A DNA stretch of 53,987 bases, taken from a virus. This document shows, piece by piece, positions 1 to 7,602 of the stretch. Position 1 is the stretch's first letter; each line of letters begins with the position of its first letter. The stretch lies in the IMG/VR virus record IMGVR_UViG_3300035015_000011, positions 1-53,987 of that record. One strand, written 5' to 3'. The notes below the pieces were generated by a model. The model did not search any database. It was not told where the DNA came from and was given only the letters and a program-made list of their open reading frames with translations. The translations under genes and the position numbers were made by a program.

Positions 1-1086
1 CTAGTGGCCCTCTGACGACGTTCTCGTCTTCTTCCCCTTGAAGGCCTGGATCACCTTCGCCTCGTTCTCGACGTGGCGCGTATAGTGCGCGCCCATGCGC
101 TCGGACTTGTCGCCGAGCGCTGCTGCGACTTGGCCAGCGTCAGCGCCGGATCTCCTGAGGTCTGCGGCGTAGGTCACGCGAAGGCCGTGCAGCGTCGTCT
201 TGGCGCCTATCAATCCATCCTTCTCCAGCTTGCGAAGGAAGTGGCTGACCTCGGTCTGCATCTGGACTTCATTGTCCCAGGGCTGGCCGCTCGCCTTCGT
301 GGCGATGTGCAGCGCTGACCTGGTGCAGGCCTTCAGATAGTCTTGCAGCTCGATCGCTGCCGGCACCCAGAGGATCTCGCCGTTCTTGCGGGTGACGGTG
401 CGGAAGCATTTCCCATAGGATGCGTCGTCCTGATATTCGCGCCAGGTTAGCGTTGCGATCGTCTGGCCCCGGAATCCGGCGTAGCGGGCGAGATAGAGGA
501 TCCGCCTGATATGGTCAGGGGCGGCGTCCATTGCGGCCTTGACCTCGTCGGCCATCCATTCCCGGTTGGCCTGTTTCGAGGCTTTGTGAGCCTTGTCGAG
601 GCCCTTGGCCGGATTCATCGAAATCTTGCCGCGGCGTGCGGCCTGGCTGAACATCGAGGAAAGTGCTGCGACCATGTTGTCGGCGAAGCGCGGCCACTTC
701 TCCCGGGCGCAGCGATCGCGGATGTCGTAAATGTCGGCCTGGGTGATTTCGTTGACCGGATAGTCGAACTCCGGCTTGAGGTATTTGAAGGCGGACGAAT
801 AGCTCTTCTTGGTCGCCTCTGACAGCGTCTGGTATTTCGGGCAGTCGGTCTCGTACCATTGCACGATCGAGCCCAGCGTGCCCTCGGGGTAGATGCGGGT
901 GAGGTCGCGGATGCGGCGGGCGTTATACAGCGCGATCATGTCGGGCATCGCGAGGCGCTTCATCAGCTCGTCGCGCGTGCCGTCGAAGCCGCCGAGCAGC
1001 TTCTCCTTCGTGCCACGGATATAGACGTAGAAGCGGCCGCGCGCGCGGACAATGTTAAGCCCTTCGAGCTTCACCTTCACCACCAT
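1..1086 (-). CDS. int: Tyrosine site-specific integrase of the prophage
   Basis: 361-residue tyrosine recombinase that would integrate and excise the phage. The catalytic set is readable: Arg206 in GFRGQT, a candidate Lys234 in the beta-hairpin, His300-Gly-Leu-Arg303, and the nucleophile Tyr335 in GAHYTRH. Residues about 70-165 look like the SAM-like core-binding domain and the first 60 like an arm-type DNA-binding region. The usual second His/Trp position falls around GDKS and is not a clear match. The stop codon is the first base of the window, so the adjacent attachment site lies just outside. Its start overlaps the upstream excisionase-like gene by 32 bases, so it is the last gene of the leftward early operon. 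Confidence 0.95.
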   Translation of the reverse strand: MVVKVKLEGLNIVRARGRFYVYIRGTKEKLLGGFDGTRDELMKRLAMPDMIALYNARRIRDLTRIYPEGTLGSIVQWYETDCPKYQTLSEATKKSYSSAFKYLKPEFDYPVNEITQADIYDIRDRCAREKWPRFADNMVAALSSMFSQAARRGKISMNPAKGLDKAHKASKQANREWMADEVKAAMDAAPDHIRRILYLARYAGFRGQTIATLTWREYQDDASYGKCFRTVTRKNGEILWVPAAIELQDYLKACTRSALHIATKASGQPWDNEVQMQTEVSHFLRKLEKDGLIGAKTTLHGLRVTYAADLRRSGADAGQVAAALGDKSERMGAHYTRHVENEAKVIQAFKGKKTRTSSEGH

Positions 1087-1321
1087 TCAGTCGATCCCCG
1101 AATTTCCGACGGGGCATGTTATCCTGCTTGTTCGGATCAAGCGAGAGCATCCATTCGTCCAGGCGCTGGCGCAGATACCGCTCGCCGCGGGCGGAATCGG
1201 TGTAGCGCAGCGGCTTCACCGGGCAGACGGCGTCGAAGGTGTCGACGCATATGCCGCAATAGGCGGCGGCCATCTTGCGGTTCATTGCCGCCGGCCAATA
1301 GGGCAGATCGGTCCCGGTCAT
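1055..1321 (-). CDS. Putative excisionase / AlpA-like winged-helix DNA-binding protein
   Basis: 88-residue protein. Residues about 13-58 read as a small winged-helix DNA-binding domain of the excisionase/AlpA type: a helix beginning MNRKMAAAYCGI, followed by a wing around RYTDSARGERY. The start was chosen at the ATG preceded by GGGAGGA, rather than a longer frame without a ribosome site. It overlaps the integrase downstream by 32 bases and the upstream gene by ATGA. The position directly before int is the classic place for a recombination directionality factor. The excisionase role is inferred from size, fold and position. Confidence 0.7.
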   Translation of the reverse strand: MTGTDLPYWPAAMNRKMAAAYCGICVDTFDAVCPVKPLRYTDSARGERYLRQRLDEWMLSLDPNKQDNMPRRKFGDRLNGGEGEARRA

Positions 1322-1554
1322 GCCTTCCTCCCTTGCAGTTGCAGGTTCCAGAGATGGGCCGCCAGGATCGAGGCATCCTGGCAAGCGTTGCCGACGGTGA
1401 TGCGTCCGTTCGCTGTCAGAAAGCTCGCGCCGCATTCGAAGTCCGCACGGGCGTAGTGGGTCACGCCGTGGCGCCAGACGAGGTCAGTCCTCGGCGACTT
1501 GCAGCAAGGGCAGGCTTCGGTGGCAACGATCTTGTCGACGTGAGCGGCGGTCAT
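1318..1554 (-). CDS. Small zinc-ribbon-like protein, possibly related to restriction alleviation protein Lar
   Basis: 78-residue protein starting at an ATG with a strong GGAGGT site. It has a CPCC knuckle near residue 14, a single later Cys in FECGAS, and a C-terminal tail containing AAHLWN. This order (Cys pair, strand, Cys, then a helix ending in a Trp-Asn) resembles the Lar-like zinc-ribbon proteins of phages, but the second Cys pair is incomplete. It overlaps the excisionase-like gene by ATGA. Its ATG lies one base after the stop codon of the out-of-frame C-terminal segment of the gene upstream. An anti-restriction role is only a suggestion. Confidence 0.55.
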   Translation of the reverse strand: MTAAHVDKIVATEACPCCKSPRTDLVWRHGVTHYARADFECGASFLTANGRITVGNACQDASILAAHLWNLQLQGRKA

Positions 1555-1555
1555 T

Positions 1556-1783
1556 TCACCCCACCTCCCTCGGTTGGGGCGATGGGTTTGGAAGCCCCAG
1601 CAGATTAGCGGCATGTTCACGGCTGATCTCGCCGGTCGTCTGAAAATCAAGATGCAGTACATTGCAGAGCAGACCAGTTTCGACCCTGCTTTCGATCAAG
1701 GACAGTGCTTCGGACCATTGGCCACTGGAGAACTCTTCGCTCTCGACCAGATTTTGGTGGGCCTCGCCCCCCCCCCCAGACAT
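1556..1783 (-). pseudogene. Out-of-frame natural C-terminus of the mosaic repeat protein
   Basis: This frame reads 73-75 residues after the G tract, including SGQWSEALSLIESRVETGLL and REHAANLLGLP. That looks like ordinary protein, unlike the Arg/Ser-rich tail of the frame it should continue. Its stop codon is one base before the ATG of the next gene, as expected in this tightly packed operon. I read it as the true end of the 1647-3257 gene, separated by a one-base length change in the homopolymer. Whether that is a sequencing error, a real mutation, phase variation or transcriptional slippage cannot be told from one sequence. Confidence 0.65.
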
Positions 1784-3257
1784 CCACGCGGATTTTCCCT
1801 TCTCGCACTACTGGCGTGTCGCCAACCACATTCGGTTGAGGCGGTGGTGTCAGCGTGGAGAGGCGCTTAGCGAGCGCCGCCATGAAGCGCGCGAACTCTG
1901 GGTCGAGCTGTTCGCGTGACTGCATACGGCACTGAGCGGCAAAGTCTGCCAGCGACCATTCTTCAAACCGCCCGCCATCGATTTCCGGTGCCTCATGTTT
2001 CTCGGGCGCTGGTGTCTCGGCCTCCGAGGTGTCGATGGCATCGACAGCCGAGCGAAGCTCCTCGAAGGCATCGAACGGCACTATCCAGCACTTCTCGCCG
2101 CTACCGTCTTCGAAGCTCGCAAGGTGCCCGTTCCGTTTTTTGTAGGTGTCGAAAGCAGACGCAATTACATCACGAGCGGCTTGGACCAGCCCCCGCACAT
2201 TCGGTTGAGGCGGTGGTGTCAGCGTGGAGAGGCGCTTAGCGAGCGCCGCCATGAAGCGCGCGAACTCTGGGTCGAGCTGTTCGCGTGACTGCATACGGCA
2301 CTGAGCGGCAAAGTCTGCCAGCGACCATTCTTCAAACCGCCCGCCATCGATTTCCGGTGCCTCATGTCGAGAGGGCGGCGGCTCGATGGCTCTATCCCAG
2401 CACTCTGCGCTGCAGACCCAGCGGCCATCCTCAAGCTCGCATTCGGTCCCGCCGTCGCCTTCTACCGTCGAAAGCCCTTTCTTGCCGCACATGCAGCACT
2501 GCGGTGCCACAGGTTTCTCGGCTGCTGGGCTCGACTGAGTTAACTCTGCAAGACGGCCGCCTTTTGCGATGTCCCACCAAGGCAGCCAAGCGAGGGTGTC
2601 AGCGAATTCCGGCGACTGTTCGAGGGCGACTTCGTAAACCTCCTTGAGGTGCTGCAGGTTTCGCGCCTCGTGCTTACTGATTGTTGCAAGCCTGGTCGGC
2701 TTCCCGACTACATGGTCAAATGCCTGCCGGGCTGCGAGGGCAGATCGCTTGAACTCTTCGTGCGCGTTCCAGCCCCCCACAATCGGTTGAGGCGGTGGTG
2801 TCAGCGTGGAGAGGCGCTTAGCGAGCGCCGCCATGAAGCGCGCGAACTCTGGGTCGAGCTGTTCGCGTGACTGCATACGGCACTGAGCGGCAAAGTCTGC
2901 CAGCGACCATTCTTCAAACCGCCCGCCATCGATTTCCGGTGCCTCATGTTTCTCGGGCGCTGGTGTCCGCCCAGGCGGCAGCCCGCAGTGATCACATGCG
3001 ACGGTCTTTCCGCCGTACTTGATCATGGGAAATTCGCACTGGCAGCGCGGCTGCGAGAATGGCACCAAATGTGGTGAGGGCGGTGGGGTGGGCGCCCGGA
3101 GATCAAGGTTTCCAGAAAGCTCTTTGTGAATAGCCTGCGCCGTACGGCGGGTAACTTCGTACCCGACCTCGCGGCCATCTGCGGTCGCTATCAGGAACTC
3201 AAACTGATCCTCGCTGTCATGGAAGCGACTGAGGGACACTCCGATGATTTCTTTCAT
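1647..3257 (-). CDS. Mosaic early protein with three near-identical repeats; C-terminus thrown out of frame by a G11 tract
   Basis: No family recognised. From the ATG at 3257 the frame gives 536 residues. Three copies of one segment (residues about 97-160, 298-354 and 415-477) separate four unrelated modules: an N-terminal module ending in a zinc knuckle, a helical module followed by a CCMCGKKG zinc motif, a helical module around VQAARDVIASAF, and a C-terminal module. Each repeat starts near HEAPEIDGGRFEEW and ends in the proline linker LTPPPQP. An 11-base G run (1767-1777) near residue 495 switches to a poor-looking C-terminus. Removing one G would instead enter the frame ending at 1556. The start overlaps the HNH gene by ATGA. 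Confidence 0.6.
   Translation of the reverse strand: MKEIIGVSLSRFHDSEDQFEFLIATADGREVGYEVTRRTAQAIHKELSGNLDLRAPTPPPSPHLVPFSQPRCQCEFPMIKYGGKTVACDHCGLPPGRTPAPEKHEAPEIDGGRFEEWSLADFAAQCRMQSREQLDPEFARFMAALAKRLSTLTPPPQPIVGGWNAHEEFKRSALAARQAFDHVVGKPTRLATISKHEARNLQHLKEVYEVALEQSPEFADTLAWLPWWDIAKGGRLAELTQSSPAAEKPVAPQCCMCGKKGLSTVEGDGGTECELEDGRWVCSAECWDRAIEPPPSRHEAPEIDGGRFEEWSLADFAAQCRMQSREQLDPEFARFMAALAKRLSTLTPPPQPNVRGLVQAARDVIASAFDTYKKRNGHLASFEDGSGEKCWIVPFDAFEELRSAVDAIDTSEAETPAPEKHEAPEIDGGRFEEWSLADFAAQCRMQSREQLDPEFARFMAALAKRLSTLTPPPQPNVVGDTPVVREGKIRVDVWGGGRGPPKSGRERRVLQWPMVRSTVLDRKQGRNWSALQCTAS
1767..1777 (-). repeat. Eleven-base C/G homopolymer causing a frameshift
   Basis: Eleven consecutive C on the + strand (G on the coding strand). 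With 11 the upstream frame runs into a poor C-terminus; with 10 or 13 it would join the frame that ends at 1556. Confidence 0.9.
1827..2016 (-). repeat. Repeat copy A of the mosaic early gene
   Basis: The core 1827-1998 (172 bp) matches copy B at every base I compared. The extended 190-bp segment to 2016 matches copy C with one difference. Confidence 0.95.
2196..2367 (-). repeat. Repeat copy B of the mosaic early gene
   Basis: 172 bp, same sequence as the core of copy A. It lacks the 18-bp extension shared by copies A and C. The spacing from copy A is 369 bp, a multiple of three, so the copies stay in frame. Confidence 0.95.
2778..2967 (-). repeat. Repeat copy C of the mosaic early gene
   Basis: 190 bp, identical to copy A except one base near the left end (A instead of T at 2782). 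The spacing from copy B is 582 bp, also a multiple of three. Confidence 0.95.
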
Positions 3258-3556
3258 GAGAAAATCTCTCCGTTTCTGATGGTCTTCCAGGTCAACCAGT
3301 CGATCTCGCCGCGGTCGCGGTTGCAGGCAAAGCAAGCAAGCGCAATGTTATCTGGGCGGTTCGTCCCGCCCTCAGCCTTGCGGCGAAGATGCTCGATGGT
3401 TTCGGCGTCTTCAGGAATAGGACCCTCATCGGGATGCTTTTCCCACCGCGTCATTGGGCGCCCGCAGTAGCAGCAGGCTCCGCCCTGTGCCCGACGAAGC
3501 TTGGTTTTCAGGATGCCTCGGACCTTCGGAGACATCCTTGCGAGCCTCTTCGCCAT
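3254..3556 (-). CDS. HNH endonuclease domain protein
   Basis: 100-residue HNH-family protein. The signature is complete: Cys-x2-Cys in CCYCGRP (about residues 28-33), Glu-His in TIEHLRR (about 53-59), GG, then the Asn in RPDNIALAC followed by the second zinc pair in ACFACNRDRG. Such small proteins are metal-dependent DNA nickases or nucleases. Some help packaging when next to the terminase, but here the gene sits between the sliding clamp and the mosaic gene, so a replication or recombination role is more likely. The stop overlaps the next ATG by four bases. The gene begins seven bases after the clamp stop with no obvious ribosome site, suggesting coupling. An internal start at residue 8 is possible. 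Confidence 0.85.
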   Translation of the reverse strand: MAKRLARMSPKVRGILKTKLRRAQGGACCYCGRPMTRWEKHPDEGPIPEDAETIEHLRRKAEGGTNRPDNIALACFACNRDRGEIDWLTWKTIRNGEIFS

Positions 3557-3563
3557 GACGTTT

Positions 3564-4679
3564 TCAAACCCGCATCGGCATCAGCACGACGACGTTTTCC
3601 TTGTGATCTCCGTCGACGCGCAGGATGGCGGGTGAGCCGGCGTCGGTGACTTCCATCAGGAGCGGGCCGTCGGGGAGGGAGCCGATTGCTTCGAGCACGT
3701 ATTTCGCGTTGAAGCCTGTCTCCATCGCGGCGTTGCCGTCATAGGCCAAGGTCTCCTGGGCCGTGCCTGCGTCCGGATTGTTGACCTCAAGCGTGAGGGT
3801 CCCATCTTCGAAGCGGAATCGGGCGGCGCGGCCGCGCTCGCTGGAGATAACCGCGACGCGGTCGACCGCGGCTTTCAGGACCGCGCCGTCGAGCTCGGCC
3901 GTGCCGGTGTGGCTCTGCGGCACGACACGCTGATAATCCGGGAATGTACCGTCGATCAGCTTCGAGGTGATGGTGACCCCGGGCAGGCTGAACCGAACCT
4001 TCTGTGTCGAGGCTTCGACATGCACCTCGGCATCCTTGGCGCTCTTGTCGGACAGCAGCTTCAACAGGATGCCGACCGTCTTCCTGGGCAGGATGATGCC
4101 GGGAAGGTCGCCGGGGTCTGCCGAGACGAAACGCTTGGCGAGGCGGTGGCCATCGGTCGCCACCAGCATCATGCCGCCCTCGACCGGATGCAGGAAGATG
4201 CCGTTCAGGTAGTAGCGCGTCTCCTCGGTCGAGATGGCGAAGGCGACGGCGCCCATGGCCTTGGCGAGGTGTGCTGCGGGGACTGGGAAGCTCGCTGCGA
4301 AGCCGCCGGCCGTGAGGTCCGGGAAGTCGCTCGCGGGTAGGACCTGCAGCGCAAAGGTCGACCGACCCGCCGACAGCTTTACCTGGTTCAGATCCGGCCC
4401 CGCCGCCTTCACCGAAATCTCACATCCATCCGGCAGCTTGCCGACGATCTCGCGGAGCAGCCCGGCTGGCACGGTGAAGGGCTGGAAGCTCTGGTCGATA
4501 TCGGCCTCGAACAGAATGCGACCCTCGACGTCCATGTCGGTCATCCGGACCTCAAGCTCCGTCTTCGAGGCGCGCTCGATCAGCAGGTTCGACAGGATCG
4601 GAATGGTGTTGCGACGCTCGACGATGTCGCCAGACAGGGCGAGGGCTGATTTCAGGGCGGCTTTACTGGCCTTGAACAT
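3564..4679 (-). CDS. dnaN: Phage-encoded DNA polymerase III beta subunit (sliding clamp)
   Basis: 371 residues, full length for a bacterial beta clamp, with the three repeated clamp domains. The N-terminus MFKASKAALKSALAL, the segment ERRNTIPILSNLLI, ATDGHRLAKR in the middle domain, the linker segment GTFPDYQRVVP and the C-terminal MPMRV are all typical. The clamp would tether the host polymerase to phage DNA. The start was set at the ATG preceded by GGAG rather than the longer Ser/Arg-rich extension. The reading overlaps the end of the ASCH gene by 17 bases. Carriage of a complete clamp by a temperate phage of this size is unusual. Confidence 0.92.
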   Translation of the reverse strand: MFKASKAALKSALALSGDIVERRNTIPILSNLLIERASKTELEVRMTDMDVEGRILFEADIDQSFQPFTVPAGLLREIVGKLPDGCEISVKAAGPDLNQVKLSAGRSTFALQVLPASDFPDLTAGGFAASFPVPAAHLAKAMGAVAFAISTEETRYYLNGIFLHPVEGGMMLVATDGHRLAKRFVSADPGDLPGIILPRKTVGILLKLLSDKSAKDAEVHVEASTQKVRFSLPGVTITSKLIDGTFPDYQRVVPQSHTGTAELDGAVLKAAVDRVAVISSERGRAARFRFEDGTLTLEVNNPDAGTAQETLAYDGNAAMETGFNAKYVLEAIGSLPDGPLLMEVTDAGSPAILRVDGDHKENVVVLMPMRV

Positions 4680-5091
4680 GAGAGGTCTCCTGCAGGTGTC
4701 GGCGCCACTCGAAGAATCCGAGTGCGCCCTTGACGGCGATGAATGGGACGGGGCGCGGGTTGGCGAGGACGAAGCCATAGGGACCGAAAAACCACGGGCT
4801 CCCGTGATGCGTGACGCAGTCGACGATATCGACCACCCCCACGATGCCGCCGAGCTTCAGTTCGCTGCGTTCAGGGAAGGCGCGAAGGCGCTCGAAGCCC
4901 GCACCCGACATGCGGTATGTCTCAAGCCCATCGCGCCATTCGTTCAGGGTCATGCCCTTGGACGCATGGATGCAGACGGTCCCGCGCACCTTCGTCGACC
5001 AGCTGCGGTTTTCGACAGGCTTGCCGAAATGCAGGATGCAATGCGCCCAGGGCTGGCGGATCGATAGAGCGAGCTTTGGCAGCACTTCCAT
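4663..5091 (-). CDS. ASCH-domain protein
   Basis: 142-residue ASCH/PUA-like protein. The N-terminal block LALSIRQPWAHCI, then GKPVENRSW and GTVCIHASKG, is the ASCH signature (about residues 6-50). The later GGIVGVVDIVDC completes the beta-barrel. ASCH domains bind RNA or modified nucleosides and occur in many phage early regions, but the role is not established. The ATG follows the stop codon of the gene upstream by one base, and its end overlaps the clamp start. Confidence 0.85.
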   Translation of the reverse strand: MEVLPKLALSIRQPWAHCILHFGKPVENRSWSTKVRGTVCIHASKGMTLNEWRDGLETYRMSGAGFERLRAFPERSELKLGGIVGVVDIVDCVTHHGSPWFFGPYGFVLANPRPVPFIAVKGALGFFEWRRHLQETSHVQGQ

Positions 5092-5092
5092 G

Positions 5093-5350
5093 TCAGCGAC
5101 CTTTCAGGCGCGCGGCGGCGATCTGGCCGGCCTCGGTGAGGTTGAGATTGGGGATCTGCCCACGGACCAGGCCGAGGCGGCGGAGGCGCGTGATCGTGAG
5201 GTCGGCTGCCTTCACCGGGCCGAGCATGACGCCGGCCATCGTGGTGTACTGGCGCCGGTAGTCACGGATGGCGAGCAGGGCCCTGCGCTCGCTGACATTC
5301 AGCGACTTCTTTGGGTCGGTGACGGCAGGATTGTCAGCGAGGCAGGTCAT
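5093..5350 (-). CDS. Small winged-helix-like hypothetical protein
   Basis: 85 residues. After a short variable start, residues about 20-80 predict three helices and a wing (ERRALLAIRDYRRQ, then ADLTITRLRRLGLV, then LTEAGQIAAARL), like a MarR- or PadR-type DNA-binding module. No family assigned. The start is preceded by GGGAG. It lies between the DUF2303 gene (14 bases upstream) and the ASCH gene (one base downstream), inside the early operon. Confidence 0.7.
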   Translation of the reverse strand: MTCLADNPAVTDPKKSLNVSERRALLAIRDYRRQYTTMAGVMLGPVKAADLTITRLRRLGLVRGQIPNLNLTEAGQIAAARLKGR

Positions 5351-5364
5351 GGCGATCGCTCCCG

Positions 5365-6309
5365 TCAGGCCGACATTTCCGGCTTGCCACGGAAGTGCGG
5401 CAGGTCGGTCGCTTCGGCGGCGCGTGCGAGGTCAGCCTCGATCTGGGTCGTGATGTAGACATCCGGACGGAAGATCTTGAACATCCACTTCACCTGGCCG
5501 CTGTTCACGCGGTAGCGCAGGCGAACGGGCATGCGGACCGGCTCGCCCATGAAAAAGGGCGGGATGGCGAGGATGAAGAGGCCGGGGACGGAGAGCTTGT
5601 TGCCGGCGGCGTCACGATGCTCCTCCTCGAAGAGCAGCTCGCCTTCGCCGGACTGAAGCGTGGTCGAGTTCTTGACGCGGCTTTCAACATTCACCTGCAG
5701 GCCGCGCGACAGCATGACCATCTTGTTCGGGCTGGCGACCGTCATGTTGAAGGTCTTCTCCAGTTCGTCGACCTCGTCGGCGGTCGGTGCTGCCAGTTCC
5801 GGAAGGTGTTCCTCGATCCACTCGGCAAAGGCCTTCTGGTCCATCTGCTGGCCGTCGAGCTTGATCCAGGCATCCCACTCATCGGACAGGGGGAATTCGT
5901 AGTGGACGCGGTGCTTGCCATTGTCGGGAGGGCCTGCCGGATCCTTGGTGTGATAGTCGACGACGGTCGTCAAAGACGGCTGACGCCAGTTGGTATCCGC
6001 GAAGATGACGCTCTCGACCGTCTTGTGGCGGTTGGTCAGCGCGATGAAGCTGTCGAGCGTGAAGACCTTGGCGATGCCGCTCTTGCGGGCGGGCCGGTCG
6101 CGATATTCTTCGAACAGGGGCTTGAGGCTTTTCGCCTGGCCTGACTTCCGGTCGATCAGAATGGGGAAGGTGCCGTCGATACCCAGCGCCTTGATCGTCG
6201 CGGGTTCGACGCTGGTGCCGGCGTCGTCGGCCATGCGGCGGATCGCCTCGATGTCGAGCGGGCCCGAGGCGGCGATCAGTTCGCCTGTGACTTCTGTGGT
6301 GGTGGTCAT
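5365..6309 (-). CDS. DUF2303 (YfdQ-like) phage protein
   Basis: 314 residues. The segments VFTLDSFIALTNRHKT and ESVIFADTNW, followed by LTTVVDYH and HRVHYEFPLSDEW, match the DUF2303 family, whose E. coli member YfdQ sits in the CPS-53 prophage. The function is unknown. In this window it lies between the ssb gene and the clamp gene, which suggests DNA metabolism. The ATG has an AGAGGA site. In CPS-53 yfdQ is next to yfdR, an HD-domain nucleotidase; the counterpart here is about 1.8 kb upstream in the same operon. Confidence 0.88.
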   Translation of the reverse strand: MTTTTEVTGELIAASGPLDIEAIRRMADDAGTSVEPATIKALGIDGTFPILIDRKSGQAKSLKPLFEEYRDRPARKSGIAKVFTLDSFIALTNRHKTVESVIFADTNWRQPSLTTVVDYHTKDPAGPPDNGKHRVHYEFPLSDEWDAWIKLDGQQMDQKAFAEWIEEHLPELAAPTADEVDELEKTFNMTVASPNKMVMLSRGLQVNVESRVKNSTTLQSGEGELLFEEEHRDAAGNKLSVPGLFILAIPPFFMGEPVRMPVRLRYRVNSGQVKWMFKIFRPDVYITTQIEADLARAAEATDLPHFRGKPEMSA

Positions 6310-6334
6310 GCTGCTTTCCTCTTGGGGCTGGTGG

Positions 6335-6676
6335 TTACTGCTGACGGCCTTCGATCACGCGCGGACCGCCGAACATGTCGGTCTGTGCGGGATGTTCGGT
6401 GGAGAGCGCGCCTTCCTCGGTGGTCCAGAAGACGTCCAGGCGACGCGGGACCTTGGGCAGGGTCGATGCGATATCGTTGCTGATCGTGACCATGCCGTTC
6501 TCGACCGAGAGCTTCATTTTCAGGGTCAGCGATCCGGAGAACTTCTTCTTCGGATTGTCTTCCGACAGTTCGTGCAGGCGGGTGACGACCTTGGCGATCT
6601 CTCCGCTCAAGTCGACCTTCAGTTCGCCCTGTTCGAGAACGCCGATCAGGGTGTCGGCATCACGGATGAATTTCAT
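6335..6676 (-). CDS. Conserved early phage hypothetical protein
   Basis: 113 residues from the ATG preceded by AAGGAG; a start nine codons earlier has no site. It begins MKFIRDADTLIGVLEQGEL and has a basic middle (NPKKKFSGSLTLKMKLSVENG) that looks like a beta-sheet. The C-terminus is Pro/Gly rich and ends in QQ. Nothing identifies the function. The position between ssb and the DUF2303 gene suggests a replication or recombination accessory protein. Confidence 0.7.
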   Translation of the reverse strand: MKFIRDADTLIGVLEQGELKVDLSGEIAKVVTRLHELSEDNPKKKFSGSLTLKMKLSVENGMVTISNDIASTLPKVPRRLDVFWTTEEGALSTEHPAQTDMFGGPRVIEGRQQ

Positions 6677-6721
6677 GGTGTGGCTCCTTTCTTTGGTCTT
6701 CACGCTTGGCTCCAGACGGGG

Positions 6722-6737
6722 CGCGGGATGTCCCGCG
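6722..6737 (-). terminator. Hairpin between ssb and the next early gene
   Basis: Inverted repeat CGCGGGA-TG-TCCCGCG in the 105-bp gap after ssb. There is no T run, so it may attenuate transcription or protect the transcript end rather than terminate fully. Confidence 0.35.
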
Positions 6738-6781
6738 ACGGCCTACCGGCCTGTATGGGTGCCCGCCGCACCACCTCCTCG

Positions 6782-7270
6782 CTAAAAGGGGATGTCGTCG
6801 TCGAGGTCGCGGGAGAAGCTGCCGGTGGACTGGCCGCGCTGGGTGGACTGGCCGGTCTCGCGGGTGCGTTCCTGGCCGTAGTCGTCAGGACTGCCGGCCG
6901 CAGGCGGACGATTGCCGGAGGGCGAGCCGAGCATCACGAGCTGGCAGTTGAAGCCCTGCAGGATGATTTCGGTCGACCAGCGGTCGTTGCCGCTCTGATC
7001 CTGCCACTTGCGCGTGGCGAGCTGGCCTTGGATGAAGACGGACATTCCCTTCTTGAGGTACTGCTCGGCGACCTTGGCGAGGCCCTCGGTGAAGATGACG
7101 ACGGAGTGCCATTCGGTGCGCTCCTTCTTCTCGCCTGTGTTCCTGTCGCGCCAGCTTTCAGACGTGGCGATGCGCAGGTTCGCGATCGGGCTGCCGTCCT
7201 GCTTGCGCCGGATCTCGGGATCGGCGCCGAGATTGCCGATCAGCTGCACCTGGTTCAGATAGCCGGACAT
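6782..7270 (-). CDS. ssb: Single-stranded DNA-binding protein
   Basis: 162 residues. The OB fold begins [20 protein letters not shown] and continues with FRI-like strands, [16 protein letters not shown] and [14 protein letters not shown]. After a disordered Gly/Gln/Ser linker it ends with the acidic tip DLDDDIPF that recruits replication and repair partners. It coats phage single-stranded DNA during replication. The ATG shares one base with the stop codon of the MazG-like gene (TGATG), indicating coupling. A long in-frame upstream extension is Arg/Pro-rich and was rejected. Confidence 0.96.
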   Translation of the reverse strand: MSGYLNQVQLIGNLGADPEIRRKQDGSPIANLRIATSESWRDRNTGEKKERTEWHSVVIFTEGLAKVAEQYLKKGMSVFIQGQLATRKWQDQSGNDRWSTEIILQGFNCQLVMLGSPSGNRPPAAGSPDDYGQERTRETGQSTQRGQSTGSFSRDLDDDIPF

Positions 7271-7602
7271 CAGGCTTCCTCTCGTTGGGGTGAGGTGGCG
7301 CGCTGAATCATGGCTTGCCATTCGCGGAAGCCGGTCATCTTGCGATCCATGCGGGCGTTGTGGGTTTCGACGTCGAGATCGAGCAGCTCGAACAGCCACG
7401 AGATCGCGGCGTCGATGTCCGCCAGTTCCTCGGCGAGGCGTCCGATATTCGGCTGGCCGGTTTTCGGATCTCGGGCTGCGAGGCCTTGGATCAGGCAGCG
7501 CGCCAGGATCTGGGATGCCTCTCCGCATTCTTCGGCGGCCTTGCCGAGCGCCTGGTGCGTGACCGGATCAGGCTCCGGCAGCCAGAGCGTGATTTCAGCC
7601 AT
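7270..7602 (-). CDS. MazG-like nucleotide pyrophosphohydrolase
   Basis: 110 residues, all helical. The paired acidic motifs of the MazG/dUTPase-like all-alpha fold are visible: [11 protein letters not shown] (about residues 21-31) and [15 protein letters not shown] (about 57-71). Members hydrolyse NTPs or dNTPs to monophosphates, and phage forms adjust the nucleotide pool or the (p)ppGpp response. The ATG at 7602 has an AGGAG site; a GTG two codons earlier is possible. It overlaps both neighbours by a few bases. Confidence 0.82.
   Translation of the reverse strand: MAEITLWLPEPDPVTHQALGKAAEECGEASQILARCLIQGLAARDPKTGQPNIGRLAEELADIDAAISWLFELLDLDVETHNARMDRKMTGFREWQAMIQRATSPQREEA

Noticed and set aside
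1767-1777. The G11 tract as a programmed translational frameshift site
   Set aside because: No slippery heptamer partner or stimulatory hairpin was seen; polymerase slippage or an indel is simpler.
1827-2967. CRISPR-like array (repeats with unique spacers)
   Set aside because: The repeats are 172-190 bp, in frame and protein coding, and number only three.
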